A stretch of 64,000 bases of DNA from Hyphomicrobiales bacterium. Lineage in GTDB: Bacteria; Pseudomonadota; Alphaproteobacteria; JAPOUT01. The DNA lies in NCBI GenBank assembly GCA_026708505.1, contig JAPOUU010000011.1, forward strand, positions 1 through 64,000. The letters run 5' to 3'. The notes under the pieces were generated by a model. The model worked only from the letters and a program-made list of their open reading frames with translations. It was not told the DNA's origin and made no database searches. This document shows, in pieces, positions 49,990-57,324 of this stretch; positions within the stretch are counted from its first letter, which is position 1; the number at the start of each line of letters is the position of its first letter. The translations under genes were made by a program, and so were the position numbers.

Positions 49990-50805
49990 ATGAGAAAACT
50001 TTCCTTTCTTTCTTTGGTGTTCGGCGCGGTGCTGGTGTGCGCAACAGCTACACCCGCGTTTGCGGACAACCGGAACGAAAACAGTCCGGCTGAGCGTGCG
50101 GAGAATGACCGCGGAGAAGCCCGGGGTGGTGAAAACAAACCGGAACGCAACGTTCCTGAACGCGACGTTCCCGAGATAGACAAGCCTGAACGCGACATTC
50201 CCGAGCGCGACGTTCCCGAGCGAGATGTTCCCGAGCGAGATGTTCCCGAGCGAGATGTTCCCGAGCGAGATGGAAAAGAAGTTGAACTTCCCGAGGTAGA
50301 GCTTCCGGAGATTGAACTTCCCGAGATCGAGCTTCCGGAAATTGAGATTCCCGAGAGCAAACTTCCAGAGAACGAACTTCCCGAGAGGAATGTTCCGGAG
50401 TTTGCGAAAAACCAACGCGAGAACGGTCCGATTGAGCGCAAAGAAGGCCGGAACAATGAAGACAAGGCAGCAAAACTTGAGGGTATCTTCGAGCGTGTCC
50501 TGCCCGATTTTGTGGAAGACCTGCTTGAAGGAAATCCAGTTGATCGCTCACGGAATGACCGCAAAGAAGACCGGAGCGATGAAGACAACGCAGCAAAACC
50601 CGAGGGCGTGCCCGAGAGTGTCGTGCCCGAGTTCGTAGAAAGCCCGCGCGAGAAAAGTCCGACCGAGCGCACGAAAAACGACCGCACAGAAGCACAGAAC
50701 GGTGAAAGCAGCGCAACAGCATTTGCAAGCGTATCCCGTCGTGTCGATCAAGACTGGGGCGACTGGCGCGGTTATGGCAGTTGGAAAAGTTCGCGCGGAC
50801 GTTAA
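49990..50805 (+). CDS. Secreted proline/glutamate-rich repeat protein
   Basis: A 271-residue protein with a clear signal peptide (cleavage after AFA near residue 25) and an extended, highly charged mature part. A block of pentapeptides of the VPERD type is followed by ELPEI-type pentapeptides (about residues 50-135). A second half contains two imperfect copies of a segment with NDRKEDRSDEDNAAKPEGVPE. The protein is predicted disordered and has no cysteine in the mature part. GGAG 6 bases upstream supports the ATG. I do not recognise a family; a cell-envelope or matrix role is a guess. Confidence 0.65.
   Translation: MRKLSFLSLVFGAVLVCATATPAFADNRNENSPAERAENDRGEARGGENKPERNVPERDVPEIDKPERDIPERDVPERDVPERDVPERDVPERDGKEVELPEVELPEIELPEIELPEIEIPESKLPENELPERNVPEFAKNQRENGPIERKEGRNNEDKAAKLEGIFERVLPDFVEDLLEGNPVDRSRNDRKEDRSDEDNAAKPEGVPESVVPEFVESPREKSPTERTKNDRTEAQNGESSATAFASVSRRVDQDWGDWRGYGSWKSSRGR
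50175..50390 (+). repeat. 15-bp tandem repeats encoding VPERD and ELPEI pentapeptides
   Basis: At least four near-identical 15-base units (GTTCCCGAGCGAGAT type) are followed by degenerate 15-base units coding for E-L-P-E-V/I. The array leaves both opposite-strand frames open, explaining long spurious antisense ORFs. Confidence 0.8.
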
Positions 50806-50927
50806 TAACTCCGCGCGTTTGTAGAGTGGTGCGTTCGTGCGTAGTGCGTGCGTAGCGTCTGTCGCGTTCGTGCGTACGTAGCGTTCGTAGCGTTGTAAGT
50901 TGTGCGTAGTAGAGTAAGTAGCGTGGG
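50806..50927. repeat. Low-complexity GCGTTCGTGCGTAG-type repeats
   Basis: This noncoding stretch behind the repeat protein is built of irregular copies of GCGTTCGT and GTGCGTAG. It may be slippage-prone, or derived from a decayed array. No gene is seen. Confidence 0.6.
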
Positions 50928-50970
50928 CGTCGTCGTTCCTCCACAGGGGGGACGGCGGCGCTCTTTTTTT
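50928..50970 (+). terminator. Rho-independent terminator behind the repeat-protein gene
   Basis: A 15-bp stem (50928-50942 with 50946-50960) has a 3-base loop and is followed by CTC and a run of seven T. Several G-U pairs exist only in the plus-strand RNA, so it acts on the plus strand. The T-run touches the rpsD stop codon on the other strand. Confidence 0.85.
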
Positions 50971-51586
50971 AAAGCGAGTAGAACTCGACGACGAGTTTTG
51001 GCTCCATCGTAACAGGATAGGGAATTTCGGCGAACTCGGGACGCCGCACTAACTTCGCCTGCATCTTTGCGCCGTCAACTTCCAAGTAATCAGGGACGTC
51101 CCTTTCCTCCGATTCGGTTGCCTGTACAACCATCGGAATGGCCCGGGATCGCTCACGCACCTCAACAACATCACCGGGACGGAGACGGTGGCTTGGAATG
51201 TTTGCTCGTCTCCCGTTGACCCGAACGTGTCCGTGATTAACGAACTGGCGTGCGGCAAAGACGGTCGGAACAAACTTGCAGCGATAGACAATCGCGTCCA
51301 AACGGCGCTCGAGAAGTTCCGTCAGGTTCTCGCTGGTATCCCCGCGCATTCTCGCGGCTTCCTTGTAGATGCTGCGAAACTGCCTCTCGGTGATATTTCC
51401 GTAATAGCCTTTGAGTTTTTGCTTGGCTCGGAGTTGAACGCCGAAGTTGGAAAGCTTCCCGCGCCAACGCTGACCGTGCTGGCCGGGGCCATATTCCCGA
51501 CGATTAACCGGAGACTTTGGGCGTCCCCAGAGGTTCTCGCCCATTCGCCGGTTGAGTTTATACTTACTCGCGACTCGCTTGCTCAT
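50969..51586 (-). CDS. rpsD: 30S ribosomal protein S4
   Basis: A 205-residue primary 16S rRNA-binding protein. It has the typical S4 start [20 protein letters not shown], the [18 protein letters not shown] segment, and an S4 domain with [20 protein letters not shown] near residue 115. Isolated rpsD genes are common in alphaproteobacteria. It ends in VVEFYSL, as full-length S4 does. Confidence 0.97.
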   Translation of the reverse strand: MSKRVASKYKLNRRMGENLWGRPKSPVNRREYGPGQHGQRWRGKLSNFGVQLRAKQKLKGYYGNITERQFRSIYKEAARMRGDTSENLTELLERRLDAIVYRCKFVPTVFAARQFVNHGHVRVNGRRANIPSHRLRPGDVVEVRERSRAIPMVVQATESEERDVPDYLEVDGAKMQAKLVRRPEFAEIPYPVTMEPKLVVEFYSL

Positions 51587-51604
51587 GGGGATGTTGTAGC
51601 CTGG

Positions 51605-52342
51605 TTATTCACCCCTGTCAACGCCCTTCCCCCGCAGGGCCGAGACAATCCCGCGAAGCATCCGCAATTGCCGAGCATTTGGGCGGGCATTGGAGAAGAA
51701 ATTTCGGATTTTCCGCACGGTTGCGGCACGCATTTCCTCGGGATGGAAGAATTTACTCCCTTCCAGACCCCCCTCAAGTTGCTCGAAAAAGCCAAGCAAA
51801 TCCTCGCGTGTTGCTGGAGGCTCGCCATCATCGGCGGCGCCATCCAAATGCTCGCCCGTCAAAAAATACTCATATGCCAACAGCAAGACACACTGCCCCA
51901 AATTGAGCGACGAGAACCCCGGGTCCGTTGGGACTTTTATAAGCGCCTCCGCCAGCACCAGTTCGTCGTTCTCCAAGCCTGCACGCTCGGGTCCGAACAG
52001 AATGCCGGCACGCGAATCACTTGAGGCAGCCGCACGCAGACGCATTGCGGCGTCCTTGGGTGTTATCTCCTCTTTCATCATTTCGCGCCGCCGTGCACTT
52101 GTTGCCAGCAGCACGGACAAATCTGCAACGGCGCTTTCGAGATTATCGAAAACTTGTGCACGCTCGACTATCGATTCCGCCCCCGATGCCATTTTTAATG
52201 CCGAAGCGGACGGGTGCCGTCCCCGCGGAGTGACAAGGCGCAGTTCATCAAGGCCGAAGTTTGCCATTGCACGAGCCGCCGCGCCGATGTTCCACCCCAA
52301 CTGCGGGCGCACCAATATAATAACCGGATGAAAAACCATCAT
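51605..52342 (-). CDS. TrmJ/LasT-type SpoU-family RNA methyltransferase
   Basis: A 245-residue 2'-O-methyltransferase of the SPOUT class. Motif 1 is NIGAAARAMANFGLDELRLVTPR near residue 18, motif 2 LFGPERAGLENDEL near 115 and motif 3 SLNLGQCVLLLAYE near 144, in the circularly knotted SAM site. TrmJ methylates position 32 of tRNAs. The assignment to TrmJ rather than another group-1 member is likely but not proven. It precedes rpsD by 18 bases in the same direction. Confidence 0.88.
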   Translation of the reverse strand: MMVFHPVIILVRPQLGWNIGAAARAMANFGLDELRLVTPRGRHPSASALKMASGAESIVERAQVFDNLESAVADLSVLLATSARRREMMKEEITPKDAAMRLRAAASSDSRAGILFGPERAGLENDELVLAEALIKVPTDPGFSSLNLGQCVLLLAYEYFLTGEHLDGAADDGEPPATREDLLGFFEQLEGGLEGSKFFHPEEMRAATVRKIRNFFSNARPNARQLRMLRGIVSALRGKGVDRGE

Positions 52343-52361
52343 GTCTCCTTTGTCTCACACG

Positions 52362-52435
52362 AAAGAATGGAATAAGATTGCAAAAACTTCAAACTAGTAA
52401 AATATAAAATATGTCTACAAAACTTTCTGAATTCA
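52362..52435 (+). repeat. Leader repeat copy 1 (before the 194-aa gene)
   Basis: The 49 bases before this gene and its first codons (ATGTCTACAAAA) are similar, base for base with few gaps, to the 50 bases before icd and its first codons. Both begin AAAGAATG and contain a CTTCAAA core. Confidence 0.55.
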
Positions 52436-52995
52436 ACCGCATTTTTGAATGTAACATCAAGCGGCGGCGTAAGTTTTCGTTGCCCGAATACAAAAACCTC
52501 ACAGAAGCATGCAACGGAGACTTTGATGGCGAATATGTAACGCCACTCCAAATCGAAGCGCGCTCCGCAACGGGCCCTTGTTTGATTGCGCATAATTGGC
52601 TTGATGCTAAGAGGTTGGAAGAATTTTGTCTCTGCCCGGAAAAATATAGACTTTTAAAAAAGCACGGCTATGCACCTTGGATACCCTTTAACCAAATTCT
52701 AGATCTCGCGCTTGAGCGAGCCGATATTCGACGCCAAGGCACTTACATGACTCAAGCATTTCACTTATTACCTTTGAAAGGAAAGCCAAAACCAAAGGAT
52801 GTTCAAAAATCGTTTGAAAGAATCACACAACATGAAGTTCGAGGACGCAATGTCGTTGCCTTGGGTGTTCCTGCTCAGAAAGTTTGTAAAAAATTTGGTA
52901 TTGCATTTCTTCCTGCTCCTCATCCATCCGATTGGAACATTCCCCGCCACAAGCGCGTAGCCGACATTGCCGAAGCTATCAAGGGCGCCCGTTGA
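52411..52995 (+). CDS. Unassigned protein, possibly uracil-DNA-glycosylase-like
   Basis: A 194-residue soluble protein that I do not firmly recognise. The end of the chain, RNVVALGVPAQKVCKKFGIAF followed by APHPSDWNIPRHK near residue 168, recalls the ALG and HPS/N motifs of the uracil-DNA glycosylase superfamily, and TYMTQAFHLLPLK could be the preceding core strand; the N-terminal GQDPY-like motif is not seen. The gene is richer in A+T than icd and rpsD. Its leader and first five codons resemble those of icd, which suggests insertion or duplication at this site. Confidence 0.5.
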   Translation: MSTKLSEFNRIFECNIKRRRKFSLPEYKNLTEACNGDFDGEYVTPLQIEARSATGPCLIAHNWLDAKRLEEFCLCPEKYRLLKKHGYAPWIPFNQILDLALERADIRRQGTYMTQAFHLLPLKGKPKPKDVQKSFERITQHEVRGRNVVALGVPAQKVCKKFGIAFLPAPHPSDWNIPRHKRVADIAEAIKGAR

Positions 52996-53012
52996 GTATT
53001 TTGCATTACATA

Positions 53013-53088
53013 AAAGAATGAAGTAACATTACCGAAACCTTCAAATCACGAAAGACGAAAAAATGTCTACAAAAATCTCTGTACGCAA
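53013..53088 (+). repeat. Leader repeat copy 2 (before icd)
   Basis: The second copy of the roughly 75-base leader plus start-codon region described before the 194-residue gene. Identity is highest from AAAGAATG to CTTCAAA and from ATGTCTACAAAA onwards. Confidence 0.55.
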
Positions 53089-54283
53089 CCCTGTGGTCGA
53101 GCTTGACGGTGACGAGATGACCCGGGTCATCTGGCAACTCATTAAAGATAGACTCATCACACCAAACCTCGACATCGCACTCGAATATTACGACCTTTCC
53201 ATTCAATCGCGCGATGCCACCGGAGACCAAATCACCATTGACGCGGCAAAAGCAATTCAAAAACATGGTGTCGGGGTCAAATGCGCAACTATCACGCCGG
53301 ACGAGGCGCGGGTGGAGGAGTTTTCGCTGAAGAAGATGTGGAAGTCGCCGAACGGAACCATTCGCAACATTTTGGGAGGGACGGTCTTTCGCGAGCCGAT
53401 ATTGTGCCGAAACATCCCGCGGCTTGTTCCGGGCTGGACGATGCCCGTCGTCATCGGACGACACGCTTTCGGAGATCAATACCGCGCGACCGATTTTCTC
53501 ATTCCGGCAAAAGGAAAACTCACCGTCAAGTGGGAAGCACAAGACGGCAGCGAAACAATCGAGCATGAAGTCTATGATTTCCCCGGTTCGGGCATTGCGC
53601 TTTCAATGTTTAATCTTGACGACTCTATTCGCGACTTTGCACGCGCATGCATGAATCTCGCACTCGATAGAAAATGGCCGTTGTATCTTTCGACCAAAAA
53701 CACAATCCTCAAAGCTTACGATGGACGTTTCAAAGACATCTTCCAGGAAATTTACGAATCCGAGTTTCGCGAACGCTTCGAGGCCGGCAACACCACATAC
53801 GAACACAGATTGATTGATGACATGGTTGCCTCGGCGTTGAAATGGAACGGTGCGTATGTCTGGGCGTGCAAAAACTATGACGGAGACGTTCAGTCCGACT
53901 CTCTGGCACAGGGATTTGGATCGCTCGGCCTGATGACGAGCTTTCTGCTAACTCCGGACGGGAAGGTAATGGAGGCGGAAGCCGCGCACGGAACGGTCAC
54001 ACGACATTTTCGAGCGCACCAGCGCGGAGAAGAGACCTCGACCAACTCGATTGCCTCCATCTTCGCTTGGACGAAAGCGCTGGCATACCGCGGAAAACTC
54101 GACAATAACGGAGATCTCGTAGAGTTCGCCGAAATGCTCGAGAAAGTCTGTGTCCGCACTGTCGAAAGCGGATTCATGACAAAAGACCTGGCGTTGCTCG
54201 TCGGAGCGGAGCAAGGGTGGCTTTCAACGGAAGGATTTCTCAATAAGGTAGCGGAAGGTTTGGAAAAGAAGAGGGGAAAATAG
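53063..54283 (+). CDS. icd: NADP-dependent isocitrate dehydrogenase, eukaryote-like type
   Basis: A 406-residue TCA-cycle enzyme converting isocitrate to 2-oxoglutarate with NADP. It is of the type shared by mitochondria and many alphaproteobacteria: [22 protein letters not shown] near residue 9, [20 protein letters not shown] near 92, the [20 protein letters not shown] loop near 270 and [20 protein letters not shown] near 308. Catalytic Tyr and Lys positions appear normal. Start and length fit the family. Confidence 0.97.
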   Translation: MSTKISVRNPVVELDGDEMTRVIWQLIKDRLITPNLDIALEYYDLSIQSRDATGDQITIDAAKAIQKHGVGVKCATITPDEARVEEFSLKKMWKSPNGTIRNILGGTVFREPILCRNIPRLVPGWTMPVVIGRHAFGDQYRATDFLIPAKGKLTVKWEAQDGSETIEHEVYDFPGSGIALSMFNLDDSIRDFARACMNLALDRKWPLYLSTKNTILKAYDGRFKDIFQEIYESEFRERFEAGNTTYEHRLIDDMVASALKWNGAYVWACKNYDGDVQSDSLAQGFGSLGLMTSFLLTPDGKVMEAEAAHGTVTRHFRAHQRGEETSTNSIASIFAWTKALAYRGKLDNNGDLVEFAEMLEKVCVRTVESGFMTKDLALLVGAEQGWLSTEGFLNKVAEGLEKKRGK

Positions 54284-54396
54284 GGGGAAGTTCGGCTAAA
54301 TTTCGCAAGATTCGCCCGCTGTTTAAATAAGAAATTACAAAGACAAAAGTATTTTCTCCATAATTCTCAAAAAATTTTCACCTAAATGGAATAAGA

Positions 54397-54406
54397 GTGA
54401 TATACT
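54397..54406 (+). promoter_or_regulatory. Extended -10 promoter of the molybdoenzyme operon
   Basis: TGATATACT (TGn plus TATACT at 54401-54406) is an extended -10 element in an A+T-rich gap, about 90 bases upstream of the first peroxidase gene. No good -35 is seen. The following genes are spaced 3-15 bases apart and probably share this promoter. Confidence 0.45.
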
Positions 54407-54498
54407 GGAGTTGGAATCGTTATTGACCATCCTACTCACGGGACTTTAAAATGTGGATGATGAAAGCGATAGGGCAATGTAGAGTGAAGGAGGAATCC

Positions 54499-55575
54499 TT
54501 GAAGAACTTGGCGACTCTAACGGTTGTGGCATGGTTAAGCCTTACCCCTGCTCTCGCACAAGATGTGACGCCGGAACCCCCTTTGGATGTTAACGCGGCC
54601 AAGGTCGAATTGGGTAAACGGCTGTTCTACGATGTACGGCTATCCGGTGATACCACATTGTCATGTGCCAGTTGCCATCAGCCCGAAAATGCGTTCACCG
54701 ACGGTGAAGCGTTGTCGGCCGCCTACACCGGAGCGGCACACTTTAGAAACACCCCTACACTAGCCAACAGCGGTTTTCGCGATGCTTGGATGCACGATGG
54801 GCGCCTCGGCACCAATCTCAACGATGTAGTGCGGGAGATGATTACCGAAACGTACCTGATGAATATGGACATGCGCGTCATGCAGGAGCGTTTAAAGCAG
54901 GACCCTTTGTATGTCGAGATGTTTGCCGCGGCAGGAATGGGCGAACCATCGAATGGCGGGGCGCGCAGCGCACTTATGGAATTCATGAAGACAATTCAAT
55001 CACGCAACACGCCTTTCGACGCGGGTGCAATGTCGGCGGCGGCAAGACGGGGGCAGGCTATTTTCGAGGGTAAGGGAAATTGTTCCTCCTGCCATACGGG
55101 CACTCGCTTTACAGACGACAGGCCTCATAATACAGGCGTGCCGAACAATCCTGACATTTGGTCTGATCCGGAACGCCATTCTGCATTCGTCACCTACGCA
55201 AAGTTCATGGGTATCGAGAATTACATGAACATTCGCGAAGATTTAGGCGCCTACATCCGGACGCACCGTGACGAGACCAAACGCAGCTTCCTTACCCCAA
55301 CGCTCCGTGAACTGAAGTGGACCGCACCTTACATGCACAACGGAGTTTTTGCCACGCTTGAAGAAGTTATTGATTTTTATGATGCCGGCGGAGGCGAGGA
55401 TTCCCTTAAGGATTCCCGGTTGCGTCCGCTTGGCCTCATACCGTCCGAAAAAGCTGATTTGATAGCGTTTCTTGAGAGTTTGTCGGGTGACACGTTCGAC
55501 ATTGATGCCTACGTCTGGCGGAACGATGACTTCGATTACGAACTAATCGAAGATTGGCGCAACACCGAGAATTGA
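54499..55575 (+). CDS. Di-heme cytochrome c peroxidase-like protein, candidate IdrP1
   Basis: A 358-residue periplasmic protein with a signal peptide and two CxxCH heme sites (CASCH at 56-60, CSSCH at 195-199) in the arrangement of bacterial di-heme peroxidases and MauG. Further family elements are FRNTPTLANSGF and LKWTAPYMHNGVFATLEEVI. I chose a TTG start because AAGGAGG lies 5 bases upstream and the signal peptide then begins directly; an upstream ATG adds 16 odd residues. In iodate-reducing bacteria two such proteins accompany IdrAB, probably removing peroxide or hypoiodous intermediates. Which of the two is P1 is arbitrary here. Confidence 0.82.
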   Translation: MKNLATLTVVAWLSLTPALAQDVTPEPPLDVNAAKVELGKRLFYDVRLSGDTTLSCASCHQPENAFTDGEALSAAYTGAAHFRNTPTLANSGFRDAWMHDGRLGTNLNDVVREMITETYLMNMDMRVMQERLKQDPLYVEMFAAAGMGEPSNGGARSALMEFMKTIQSRNTPFDAGAMSAAARRGQAIFEGKGNCSSCHTGTRFTDDRPHNTGVPNNPDIWSDPERHSAFVTYAKFMGIENYMNIREDLGAYIRTHRDETKRSFLTPTLRELKWTAPYMHNGVFATLEEVIDFYDAGGGEDSLKDSRLRPLGLIPSEKADLIAFLESLSGDTFDIDAYVWRNDDFDYELIEDWRNTEN

Positions 55576-55586
55576 TGAGGACTAAC

Positions 55587-56714
55587 ATGATGCTTCGTTT
55601 CCTTGCTGTTTTTCTCACGGTCTCAACCATGGCTTGGGGAGCCGCGGCACAAGAGAACCTGCGCCCCGAAACTTTGGCGGCTCTTGAGCCTCCGGCCATT
55701 CCAAGTGACAACCCGATGACACCGGAAAAAATCGAATTGGGGAAGATGCTATTTTTCGACCCCATCCTGTCGGGGAATTTCGGCATGCCTTGTTCGGCTT
55801 GCCATTTGCCCGAGGCGGGATGGGCTGTACAAGCGCCGATTAGCATCGGTTACCCCGGAACGACTCACTGGCGCAACAGCCAGACGATAATTAACTCGGC
55901 CTATTACGGTAAACTTTTTTGGGCTGGTGCATCGAGATCACTGGAGTCCCAGGCTCGCTCCGCCGCGCGCGGCGCAGTTGCCGGAAACGGCGAGGATGAC
56001 ATGATGGAGGCGCGGCTTGCGTTTGTTCCGGAGTATCGTGAAGCCTTTAGAGAAGTCTTTGGCGACGATTGGCCGAATATCCGTCACGCCTACATGGCCA
56101 TTGCTGCATTTGAACGAACGCTGGTGCAAACCGACACGCCGTTTGATAATTACATGCGTGGGGACGATGACGCCCTTACCGCCCAACAAAAAAGGGGACT
56201 GGAACTGTTCGCGGGCAAGGCGGGGTGCACCTCTTGCCACAGCGGAGCAATGTTGACGGATCAAGCTTATTATAACATCGGTGTGCCGCCGTATGACGGT
56301 TGGGAAAACGACGAGCTCGCGCAAATCACTTTCCGCTACGAATTATATTCCAAGGGCGTAAGTGAAGAAAAATATCGCAAATTCAAGGACGACCCCGGGC
56401 TGTTCTTCCGGACAAAACAAAAAGCCGATTTCGGAAAGTTCCGGGTGCCGAGTCTGCGGTATACCAAATTCACTTATCCCTACATGCATAACGGGATGCT
56501 TGAAACGCTGCGCGATGTGGTCGTTTTTTACAATGAAGGCGGCGGCGAAAACGAGTTTTCCGCCACGAAATCCGAGATGATCCAACCTCTAGGCCTGAAC
56601 GAAGAAGAAATCGATGCGATCGTCGCGTTCCTTGAAAGCCTCTCGGGCGAGGAAATTCTGATCGATGAGCCCGACCTTCCCGAAATGCAACCGCTGCCCA
56701 TGGAACAGAACTGA
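55587..56714 (+). CDS. Di-heme cytochrome c peroxidase-like protein, candidate IdrP2
   Basis: A 375-residue paralog-like periplasmic protein with signal peptide (cleavage near GAAAQ), heme sites CSACH (69-73) and CTSCH (214-218), and the same late YPYMHNGMLETLRDVVVFYNEGGG segment. GAGGA 5 bases ahead supports ATG at 55587; an ATG overlapping the previous stop is an alternative. It is only distantly similar to the preceding gene product, so the two are not a recent duplication. Role as for its neighbour, inferred from the operon. Confidence 0.83.
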   Translation: MMLRFLAVFLTVSTMAWGAAAQENLRPETLAALEPPAIPSDNPMTPEKIELGKMLFFDPILSGNFGMPCSACHLPEAGWAVQAPISIGYPGTTHWRNSQTIINSAYYGKLFWAGASRSLESQARSAARGAVAGNGEDDMMEARLAFVPEYREAFREVFGDDWPNIRHAYMAIAAFERTLVQTDTPFDNYMRGDDDALTAQQKRGLELFAGKAGCTSCHSGAMLTDQAYYNIGVPPYDGWENDELAQITFRYELYSKGVSEEKYRKFKDDPGLFFRTKQKADFGKFRVPSLRYTKFTYPYMHNGMLETLRDVVVFYNEGGGENEFSATKSEMIQPLGLNEEEIDAIVAFLESLSGEEILIDEPDLPEMQPLPMEQN

Positions 56715-56718
56715 AGGA

Positions 56719-57315
56719 ATGAAAATGGAAACACGACTCGATCCCAAGATAGTGCAAGCCATAAACGGCGAGAACGACGAGGCGAAAAAGGCAGGAACCC
56801 GCCCATGCCTCATGAATCGACGGCAGTTTCTTCTCACCGGGGGAATTGCAACGACCGTGGTGATGGTCGGAATCCCGAACATGGCGGAAGCGCAAACTCC
56901 GGCTGTCATTTCAACATATCCCCGCAAATTCATTACAAAGCTTAGTTCGCTGAAAGTCGATGAACCTTTTGATTTCTTGTATCCGGATGAAGGCGACTAT
57001 TCGGAATCGATGCTGGTCAAACTCGGCACCAAGGCGGGAGGAGGCATTGGTCCCAAAGAAGATGTCGTTGGCTTCAATTACACCTGCACCCACCAAGGCG
57101 GTCCCTTGCAAGGCACCTACCAGGCGGCCGATAAGGCACTCGGACCATGTCCGCTGCATCTTACGACTTTTGATCTCACCCGGCACGGCATTTTCATCTC
57201 CGGTCAAGCATATCAATCGTTGCCTCAAGTGTTACTGGAACTCGAAGGCGATGACATTTTTGCCGTTGGTATGTTCGGCTTGATTTACGGCCGTTTTGAC
57301 AATCTTCGAGGATAG
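56719..57315 (+). CDS. Tat-exported Rieske subunit, AioB/IdrB family
   Basis: A 198-residue small subunit with a Tat signal (NRRQFLLTGG, residues 33-42) and a [2Fe-2S] Rieske fold using Cys123, His125, Cys144 and His147 (CTHQGGPL and CPLHLTTFD). It passes electrons between periplasmic c-type cytochromes and the molybdenum subunit, and would bring the latter through the Tat pore. The N-terminus before the twin arginine is unusually long (about 32 residues). It lies directly upstream of the catalytic subunit gene. Confidence 0.88.
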   Translation: MKMETRLDPKIVQAINGENDEAKKAGTRPCLMNRRQFLLTGGIATTVVMVGIPNMAEAQTPAVISTYPRKFITKLSSLKVDEPFDFLYPDEGDYSESMLVKLGTKAGGGIGPKEDVVGFNYTCTHQGGPLQGTYQAADKALGPCPLHLTTFDLTRHGIFISGQAYQSLPQVLLELEGDDIFAVGMFGLIYGRFDNLRG

Positions 57316-57324
57316 GAAAAAACT

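Noticed and set aside
50175-50390. CRISPR array
   Set aside because: The regular units are 15 bp in an open reading frame without spacers of constant length; it is a protein-coding tandem repeat.
49915-50944. Long antisense open frames opposite the repeat protein (254 and 298 codons)
   Set aside because: They are open only because the 15-bp repeats lack stops in these frames; composition is Ser/Arg-rich monotony without ribosome sites or domains.
53006-53566. 186-codon ORF antisense to icd
   Set aside because: It mirrors conserved icd codons; no independent evidence for translation.
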